Source: Oscillospiraceae bacterium (GTDB lineage: Bacteria > Bacillota > Clostridia > Oscillospirales > Acutalibacteraceae). Taken from it: DNA of 64,000 bases. The translations under genes were made by a program, and so were the position numbers. A model generated the notes under the pieces. That model searched no databases, was not told where the DNA came from, and saw only the letters and a list, made by a program, of their open reading frames with translations. The stretch lies in NCBI GenBank assembly GCA_015065645.1, contig SVPW01000005.1, positions 1 through 64,000 on the forward strand, written 5' to 3'. Of the stretch, positions 56,956 through 64,000 are shown in pieces. Each line of letters begins with the position of its first letter. The stretch's first letter is position 1.

Positions 56956-59900
56956 AATAATTTGCCGTTATCACCACAGGATATTCAGGCATTACAAAGC
57001 TGTAATCACCATTAATATCCGGAGTAATAACCTGATTTATTATGCCGTTTTCGCCGTATCCCATAACGGTAACACTGTTTGCCAAAAGCTTATATCCTTG
57101 CAAAGCTTCACAGCTCACCTTCACAATAGCGCCCGCTTTTGCATTAGTTTTATCGGTTGTTATTTTTCCGCCGGTAACAGAGTTTGAGACCGATACCTCA
57201 AAGCGGTCTTCTTCACCTATTATAGTAGAAAGGTCGGTTATTCTTATATCCTTAAAGCGGATATTATTTGTAAAGCAGTGCAGATAAACCTTTCCGCCAT
57301 TATAATTTGACAGCTTATAGCTGTAAGCGCTGTCACCAAACCACAGCGTTGCGGTACCGTCTACAACACGAAGCCTGTATGTATACCATACATCATTAAG
57401 CGGATAACCGGTTTCCTTGGTGCTTTTCAGATTATAGGTTTTAACGGTGCGTTCAGCAGTTACATCACCTATTATTTTAAGTGTTCCCTCCTGCTCTACC
57501 AAGCCTAAATAACCGCTATCGTAATAGCTTTTTCCAACCCTCTCGGCACCGAAGCCTGCTGATACCCAACGCCATGAGGTGGTTGCGTAGTTATAGCAGT
57601 AAGAAAATTCAAGCTCGAAATCGGTATATTCACCATCAAGATACAGCGCCGAAGCCGCCTTTCGTGGCATTTTATTAGAAGAGCTTACATAATCGGATAT
57701 CGCCTGACGCTCAATAACACCCTCATAAGGCATACACCACACATCGGATGTATTTACCTGCTTGAATACCGACTCACCGTTTTCATCATACTCTTCAATA
57801 TAATGGTCGCTGTCTGCGCTGTAGGTTATAAGGCTGTTAAGCTCAGTAACATTTAAAGGACTAATTTCGGTTATATTATTCCTTACCAAAACGCCCTTTG
57901 AGTAAATTTCAACCGTTTCCACTGCTGATGACGGCAAGGTTATAACGGTATTTTCACCATCTACATAGAAGTTTTCAGCAGAAAGCTCTGTACCGTCCGC
58001 ATTTACGGAAGTTGCCTTAAAGCCGTAAACAATAACAGTGGAGTAACCATCAGACTTATCCTTTTTAAGGGTAAATGCGGTATCACTCACCTTATCAAGC
58101 ACATACTCAAAACCATTTTCTGCTGAGGTTAAAACAGTAGCCGTGTTATCAGTTTCAGGAGCTGTTACAAGAAGTGTTTTACGCTCTCCCGACTTTGTAA
58201 AGGAAAGCTCATCAGAAAGGTTAAGCGGTGTTACTGTTCCCGATTTAAGATAAACGGGAATAGTATTGGAATTGCCCTGAGATGAAACTGTAATACCGCC
58301 CGAAAGCTTTTTACCACTCCAAAAATCATACCAGGTACCATTCGGCAGTACAACATTTCTTGAAACAGCACCCTTTGTAACTATTGGGGCAACAAGCATA
58401 TTATCACAGAAAACATACTCATCCTCAACAGCTATAAGTTTGTTATCACCGGGGTATGCCATAGCAAGAGTTTGAACCATTGGAATACCTGTATTTCCGC
58501 TTTTTAAAGCACCGCTGTAGATATGGTCTATCAAAACCTCACGAACATTATAATAGTTAATAAAGTTTTGCTTAGCATCAGCAGAATATGTCCAAGGTAG
58601 CATATCGGTAGAGGTGTTTCCGTGCTCACGCATAACGGGTGAGAACGCCGAAAACTGCACCCAACGGGTATAAAGCTCATCTGTAGGTCTGCCGTGAAGT
58701 CCTCCAATATCAGCTCCGTAAATAGAGAAGCCGCTTGCCCCGCCCGTAAGCATACCATTAAGCTGTTGGCGTATTCCATACCATTGCGCCGCCTGGTCTC
58801 CACCGAAGGTCATAGCATACTGCCAGCTTCCTGCACTTCCCGAACGCTCAAACAGCACAAAGTCATCATCCAAAAGAGCACTCATAGCCTCATTATGAGC
58901 CTTAGCATAATAATACGAATAAAGGTTGTGCATTTCATCGCCATCCATACCGTTAAAGAAAGCGGTATCGGTGCCGATATATTCACCCATATCAACCATA
59001 TAACCACGCATACCATGTGAAACTCGTGTTGTATACAGATTTTTCACAAGAGTGCTTGAAAGCGGATTTGTAAAGTCAATATAAGCCTTATCAATAGATC
59101 CGAAATATTTAAGCGGATCATTTTTCATCATTATAAGCGGCAGATCAAGAGGATCACACATAAGATAATCATATACATTATTATATGTGGTACTGCATCT
59201 TGACCACGAAAGCGGTTTTATGCCATAGCTTTGAAGAAGCGGGAATGTAAGGGCTGAATTGTCAATAAATTCACCCTCGCCGTAATAGGCATAAGGCATT
59301 GTTCCCATCGCCGCATAGTTATCAAGTACATTTTGAACCTTATCGGCAACAACCTGCTTTTTGGCATCTGCAGTAAGGGTCTCACCTTGGGGCAGGGCTG
59401 CCTCAGCCTCTTCTATTGCGGTATCGTAAAGACCTCTTGCACTTCCTGCCCAATAACCGAATGCCCATTTTGGCGGAACATAGGGTTTGCCTGTAATTTG
59501 GGTATATGACTGCATATTATCGGCAGGTGTGCCGTTCCAGATATACAAATCAAATATATCACCGTTAAAATCAAAGGAATAGCTTGAAGCATTGGTATAG
59601 CCAATATCTGCTTCAGCATAATATGTGGAGTTTATAAATAATGTATAGCCGTTTGTACTGTGAAGCACCGGAACATTAGCATAAGAATCGGTCTTATCAC
59701 CTGTAGCACCGCCTGTATGATATGTGGGGTCGTGGTTCCAAAGTGTTACAGTATAGCCATTCTGATTAACGGCATTATAGCGCTCACCAAGGCCGTAAAG
59801 CTTTTCACCCGAATTTATCGGGAAGCTATATTTAATTCTTGCAATTTTTCCATCCTTATAACCAAACGAAAGGTTATCGCTTGAAAGGGCTAAACTATCT

Positions 59901-61705
59901 GCCCCATTCTTTTGGGTTATTATCTGCCAAGAGGCTGTATCGTACCTAAATTTAACAGTTTCATTACCCGATGTAAGGTTTATTCCGCCACTAACCTCTT
60001 GATATGTTATGGTATTAAGTGCCTTTGGCTCAAAAAATCCGGTTCTTTGCCCCGTTATACGCACACCGCCGTCTTTTGGGAAAGAAACCGATACCGGTAC
60101 AGAGTTTCCGTTAACGGTTGTTTTGAAGGAAAATTTGGTACTGCCTTTAGAAATACCGCTGACTGCAGAAGAAATATAGCTATCTACTTCATATTCCTCA
60201 GGCCATACCTCAATATTTGTTGCGGTATTTGGTGCATCGTTAGCCCCGGGTATACGGGTTACTCTTACATCCTTTAACTGCAAATACTGGGTATTGGCAA
60301 ATAAATACATATAACCCGTGGTATCCTGAGCGATACTTACTTTATATTCATCATTACCGTCAAAAGATATAAAGCAGGAATTTCCTACAACACGCACATT
60401 CAAAGTATGCCAAATTGAGGTATTAAGATTTGTTTTTACCTGTTCATTATATTCAGAAACCTGTTTTCCGTTATGTCGGGCAAGTGCACTCTGCTCAGCA
60501 GTTCTTTTAAGATGAAGAAAAATTTCACCCTCTTGCTGAACTACGGCAAAATATGAATCCTTTTGGAAACAATCTCCAATATTTTCCGCACCGAAGCCCA
60601 GTCCTATCCATTTATAGGAGCTGTTTGTGGAGGTGCTTGAAAAGCGGTATTTTACGCTGAACACGAAATCATCATATTTTTCATTGAAATAAAGCAATGC
60701 CGCACCTTTATGACCTCTACCGCCGGCATACTCTCCCGTGCCGTAGCGTTCAAGTGCCTGATTTTCCTCATTTATACGCCACACAAGCGAGGCATCGGTT
60801 TTATCTATAAGACTTACTCCGTTTTCATCCTTTGCACCGAAATCCTCGGTATTTGAAAAGCTATAGCTTGTGAAATTATCGGTAACGACCGACATATCAT
60901 CAAAAACATATTCAGTGGTATAAGTGGGGTCATAGCTTTGCAATTTTTTTATGGTAAGGTTTTTAAACTGCATATTTTGTGTATAACAGCTAAGATATAC
61001 ATAACCGCCGTTATAGCTTTCAGAAAGTGTTTTGGTTCCTGTTACGGATTTTTTCTGTCCGTTTATTGTATATGTATAGGTAACATTAAGCACACCATCC
61101 AAAACGCTTGCCTTAAAGTGTACCCAATTACCTACGGTGGTGCAGTAGGTTTGGAAATCGCTATAAGTGGTATTCTGAATTGCAGGGGCGGATGTGCTTT
61201 CATTATAAAGCCTTATTCTACCCTCTTTTTCAACATAGGTATAGTAACCATCTGCAATATAATGATTACCTATTTGTGATGCACCAAAGCCCAAGCCTGC
61301 CCAACGGTAGCTTGAAAGACCGCCAATATAGTAATCATACTCAACTTCAAAATTCTTATAAAAATCCTTAAAATAGAGTGAGCCTGCTCCGTTTCTGCCT
61401 GCACCTGCGGCATATACACCGTTACCTGTACGCTTTAAAATGCCATCTGCCGCACTCCAAGTAAGGCTGGGGTCACATTCCTTATAAAGACTATTTCCAT
61501 TTTCGTCAACAGCTTCTATAGCTTTACCGTTAGGTGCATAAAAACTTACAAAGTTTTCTTTTATTTCATCTATAGAATCAAAAGCAAACTGTGTTGCAGT
61601 TTCGCCTACGGCAAATACTGCGGAAAAATCCACCGAAAACAATGCTGTCATCAGCATTGTCACCGTTAAAAACAGCGACACTGCTTTTTTAGTTTTATAT
61701 TTCAT
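56774..61705 (-). CDS. Secreted GH31 with three jelly-roll modules and C-terminal dockerin
   Basis: PPKWAFGYWAGSARGLYD, YMVDMGEYIG, FERSGSAGSW...GGDQAAQW, SIYGADIGGL; two N-terminal and one C-terminal jelly-roll modules; dockerin DANRDGKTDVRDLVRIKRHL...DTDLNGEITANDALLIRKMLLG. Confidence 0.88.
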   Translation of the reverse strand: MKYKTKKAVSLFLTVTMLMTALFSVDFSAVFAVGETATQFAFDSIDEIKENFVSFYAPNGKAIEAVDENGNSLYKECDPSLTWSAADGILKRTGNGVYAAGAGRNGAGSLYFKDFYKNFEVEYDYYIGGLSSYRWAGLGFGASQIGNHYIADGYYTYVEKEGRIRLYNESTSAPAIQNTTYSDFQTYCTTVGNWVHFKASVLDGVLNVTYTYTINGQKKSVTGTKTLSESYNGGYVYLSCYTQNMQFKNLTIKKLQSYDPTYTTEYVFDDMSVVTDNFTSYSFSNTEDFGAKDENGVSLIDKTDASLVWRINEENQALERYGTGEYAGGRGHKGAALLYFNEKYDDFVFSVKYRFSSTSTNSSYKWIGLGFGAENIGDCFQKDSYFAVVQQEGEIFLHLKRTAEQSALARHNGKQVSEYNEQVKTNLNTSIWHTLNVRVVGNSCFISFDGNDEYKVSIAQDTTGYMYLFANTQYLQLKDVRVTRIPGANDAPNTATNIEVWPEEYEVDSYISSAVSGISKGSTKFSFKTTVNGNSVPVSVSFPKDGGVRITGQRTGFFEPKALNTITYQEVSGGINLTSGNETVKFRYDTASWQIITQKNGADSLALSSDNLSFGYKDGKIARIKYSFPINSGEKLYGLGERYNAVNQNGYTVTLWNHDPTYHTGGATGDKTDSYANVPVLHSTNGYTLFINSTYYAEADIGYTNASSYSFDFNGDIFDLYIWNGTPADNMQSYTQITGKPYVPPKWAFGYWAGSARGLYDTAIEEAEAALPQGETLTADAKKQVVADKVQNVLDNYAAMGTMPYAYYGEGEFIDNSALTFPLLQSYGIKPLSWSRCSTTYNNVYDYLMCDPLDLPLIMMKNDPLKYFGSIDKAYIDFTNPLSSTLVKNLYTTRVSHGMRGYMVDMGEYIGTDTAFFNGMDGDEMHNLYSYYYAKAHNEAMSALLDDDFVLFERSGSAGSWQYAMTFGGDQAAQWYGIRQQLNGMLTGGASGFSIYGADIGGLHGRPTDELYTRWVQFSAFSPVMREHGNTSTDMLPWTYSADAKQNFINYYNVREVLIDHIYSGALKSGNTGIPMVQTLAMAYPGDNKLIAVEDEYVFCDNMLVAPIVTKGAVSRNVVLPNGTWYDFWSGKKLSGGITVSSQGNSNTIPVYLKSGTVTPLNLSDELSFTKSGERKTLLVTAPETDNTATVLTSAENGFEYVLDKVSDTAFTLKKDKSDGYSTVIVYGFKATSVNADGTELSAENFYVDGENTVITLPSSAVETVEIYSKGVLVRNNITEISPLNVTELNSLITYSADSDHYIEEYDENGESVFKQVNTSDVWCMPYEGVIERQAISDYVSSSNKMPRKAASALYLDGEYTDFELEFSYCYNYATTSWRWVSAGFGAERVGKSYYDSGYLGLVEQEGTLKIIGDVTAERTVKTYNLKSTKETGYPLNDVWYTYRLRVVDGTATLWFGDSAYSYKLSNYNGGKVYLHCFTNNIRFKDIRITDLSTIIGEEDRFEVSVSNSVTGGKITTDKTNAKAGAIVKVSCEALQGYKLLANSVTVMGYGENGIINQVITPDINGDYSFVMPEYPVVITANYYKPYDANRDGKTDVRDLVRIKRHLATTKIMLDEAASDTDLNGEITANDALLIRKMLLGIE

Positions 61706-61726
61706 AAATTTTCTCCGTTTAAATTA

Positions 61727-61910
61727 TTAAATGCCAAGCAGTAATCTGCGAAGAGAAATCAAATCATCAGCCTCAATTATCTTTGAACCGTTGAAATCTA
61801 CAGTTTTTAATGCTGCCGCAACCTTAACCCCTGCATCATAATTTTTAAATCTCACAATATCCTTTACATTAACGGCGCCGTCATCGTTTATGTCACCTGT
61901 AACAAATGCT
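61727..61910 (-). other. Dockerin type I domain (C-terminal)
   Basis: TGDINDDGAVNVKDIVRFKNYDAGVKVAAALKTVDFNGSKIIEADDLISLRRLLLGI. Confidence 0.8.
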
Positions 61911-64000
61911 TTTTCACCGCTTACTTTAAGTATGGGAGTAAAGCCGTTGTGTACCCAGAGATTTTCTTCAAATCCCAAATCAGCAATATCACAAAGAGAG
62001 AGCTCTTCGGCAGTTTTAGCCGTACCGTCAGCACCTCTCAAATTTGCCGAATTGACAACCACGCTATCAATATAATAACAATCGGTAAGAACCGCATTTT
62101 TGGCGTTATCGTATTTGGTATCGCTCATTCCACGGTTGTTGAAGCCCAAAAAGGCATTTTGTCTCCAAAGAGAAACGGTAGGCTCGGTACAAGCTGTACC
62201 GTAATACTTTGTGGCATCAAGTGTGCCTGCAAATATACAATCAGTAGCAGTCATTTTAGCATCATAAGCCAATCCTACAAGACCGCCTACACCAAGCTGA
62301 TTTGACTGAGCATCGGTTGCCAAATTAAGTACGGCGGTAACGGTAGTATCAATAAAGCAGTCCTTTATTGTAACACCGCTTTGAGAAAATCCTACAAGTC
62401 CGCCTGCGGCACCGGGATTTGAAGCATTAGCCTTTGCACATTTAACCCATCCGCCAATAACCGCAACATTTGAAATCACGGTAGAATAAGGAGATGCGCT
62501 TGTGCAAACAGTACCTCCTGCAAGCATCCCTGCCGCAGATGTTTTATTTCCGTTATAAACATAAGAAACGCAGTCTTTAAGGCAGAGATTTTTAACCGTT
62601 GCATCCTTTAAAGAACCGAAAAGACCTGCAAAACGATATGTACCGCTGTCAACAAGGCAGTACATATTTGAAATTGTGTGACCATTACCGTCAAAAGTAC
62701 CTGTAAACTGGTTTGTTATACCGTTTATATTGGAATCACCTGTATAATAACCTATCGGAGTCCATTTTTCAAAGCTTGAAAGGTCAATATCGGCAGTCAG
62801 CAAATAATTGCCATCCAAAGGCATTTGGGGGTCTACACCTATGCGTGAAAGCTGATATGCGTTTGAAATGGTTATAAGAGATGGTATTTCCTCTACCGCC
62901 TCATCCTCTTTTGCAACAAACATAGCACTCGGCAGATAATCGGTGCAGTATGCTTTATCATCATAAAGCTGACGACCAAGCATTACCACCTTATCCTCAT
63001 AAACCTTTACCTGCAGACCCTGAGAATCGTATTTAGTTGATGTGTTACATATATAAGGAAGTCCAATATAAGAAACATTACCTATTTTAGAAATATAAAC
63101 ATTCTGTATATTATCAAGATAAGATATATGAGTGTGACCGGTAAAGAAATACACCTTATGATTATCGGAGTTTTCATCAAGTATAGCTTTCATTTGGGCT
63201 TCATCGGCAAGGTAGCCACCACCATAAACACCTGTACCGGAAAGGGATTCGTGGCAGGCAATAAAGGTGCGTGTGCCATTTGCGTTATCTGCGGCAAGCA
63301 GTGCTTCAAACCAAGCAAGCTGTTCTTCACCGAAAGCGGCAGGATTTTCGTGCGGAGCACTTAAAACTATATAATGGTCTTTTCCTATATAAAAATCATA
63401 GTAATAGCTGTTTGCGGTATCGGCAAGCCCCGTTACCAAAGAATTTTCTGTAATAAGTGACTTATTTGCGGCATCTGCCTTTTTAAGCATATCTATAAAG
63501 TAATTATTTCCCTCAGCGGCATAGGCAGAAATAAGGTCATGGTTACCAACGGCAAAGAAGTTAAAATAATCCATAAGCCCTGCCTGATAATAGGTTGCAA
63601 GCACAGCATTATAGTCTCCTCTTTCGGCAAGCTTTTTGGAGCCTGTACCACCCGAAGCATCATCTATAATATCGCCAACATCAAAGGTTCCGATACTTTT
63701 GGGGTCACTATCAAGTATCTTATTTACGGCATACATAGCCTTACCCTGTGGCGAGCCGGATTTACCGTCCGAAGATATATATGTATAATTTATGCTTTTA
63801 AATGCTTCATCGTCTGCATCGGCGGCACCTTTCCACTCATAATAATTATGAAAATCGGCAAAATACATAAGCTGATAAAGCTCTTTGCCGCCCACATCGG
63901 CAGTATAATCTGTAAGCTGAATTTTATTTCCCGGCAAGGATGCACTGTTTACAACCGAACCGTCAACTACAGTTACATATTTTCCGCTTGTTATACTCTT
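61727..64000 (-). CDS. Calcineurin-like metallophosphoesterase - GLUG-like block - dockerin (N-terminus beyond window)
   Basis: LMYFADFHNYY, FDVGDIIDD, FAVGNHDLI, FIACHESL, FFTGHTHIS metal-ligand blocks; GTFDGNGHTISNMY; dockerin GDINDDGAVNVKDIVRFKNY...VDFNGSKIIEADDLISLRRLLLG. Frame stays open to 64000, so the ORF-track start at 63937 (a TTG) is probably not the true start. Confidence 0.83.
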   Translation of the reverse strand, partial: KSITSGKYVTVVDGSVVNSASLPGNKIQLTDYTADVGGKELYQLMYFADFHNYYEWKGAADADDEAFKSINYTYISSDGKSGSPQGKAMYAVNKILDSDPKSIGTFDVGDIIDDASGGTGSKKLAERGDYNAVLATYYQAGLMDYFNFFAVGNHDLISAYAAEGNNYFIDMLKKADAANKSLITENSLVTGLADTANSYYYDFYIGKDHYIVLSAPHENPAAFGEEQLAWFEALLAADNANGTRTFIACHESLSGTGVYGGGYLADEAQMKAILDENSDNHKVYFFTGHTHISYLDNIQNVYISKIGNVSYIGLPYICNTSTKYDSQGLQVKVYEDKVVMLGRQLYDDKAYCTDYLPSAMFVAKEDEAVEEIPSLITISNAYQLSRIGVDPQMPLDGNYLLTADIDLSSFEKWTPIGYYTGDSNINGITNQFTGTFDGNGHTISNMYCLVDSGTYRFAGLFGSLKDATVKNLCLKDCVSYVYNGNKTSAAGMLAGGTVCTSASPYSTVISNVAVIGGWVKCAKANASNPGAAGGLVGFSQSGVTIKDCFIDTTVTAVLNLATDAQSNQLGVGGLVGLAYDAKMTATDCIFAGTLDATKYYGTACTEPTVSLWRQNAFLGFNNRGMSDTKYDNAKNAVLTDCYYIDSVVVNSANLRGADGTAKTAEELSLCDIADLGFEENLWVHNGFTPILKVSGEKAFVTGDINDDGAVNVKDIVRFKNYDAGVKVAAALKTVDFNGSKIIEADDLISLRRLLLGI

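Noticed and set aside
44921-61705. Assigning the GH31 enzymes as sulfoquinovosidases because of the VDMGE/ADFGE-like nucleophile motif
   Set aside because: That motif alone does not define the specificity, and no sulfosugar catabolic genes are present
1-64000. CRISPR arrays, tRNA/rRNA genes, integrases, transposases or prophage genes
   Set aside because: None recognised; the repeats found are short tandem duplications, hairpins or protein-level repeats

Overview
64-kb window from a low-GC Firmicute, probably a gut Oscillospirales/Ruminococcus-like bacterium (inferred from gene content and dockerins). Positions 1-27.7 kb are mostly housekeeping: asparaginase, a TIR protein with a C-terminal V4R-like domain, an SGNH hydrolase, ALDH, metF/activation-domain protein/metH, OadB/OadG-like sodium pump subunits, rhaA/rhaD with an AraC regulator, mnmE, secA, apbE, NusG-II/Gx, asnB, mnmG-rsmG-ParB/Noc, an S1-domain protein and a C-terminally truncated pyruvate kinase. 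Positions 27.7-64 kb form a minus-strand glycan-utilisation island. It has a LacI regulator overlapping a ~24-kb gene train (giant membrane-anchored jelly-roll repeat protein, two solute-binding proteins, two CUT1 permease pairs without an ATPase, anchored GH31, NHL-YIP1 protein, DUF5696 protein, two tandem TIM-barrel isomerases). This train is flanked by dockerin-bearing proteins (GLUG-dockerin-CE2-like esterase, GH31-dockerin, metallophosphoesterase-GLUG-dockerin). Best leads for undescribed biology are the TIR-V4R fusion, the dual transporter/NHL-YIP1/DUF5696 module, and a ~200-aa jelly-roll-like module present about 10 times across two proteins. Other leads are an 88-bp palindromic element with 8-bp flanking repeats between mnmE and secA, a pyruvate kinase whose native C-terminal tail survives out of frame after an internal deletion, and a ParB/Noc with a substituted GERRxR motif. 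All homology calls were made by eye from motifs; no searches were run.
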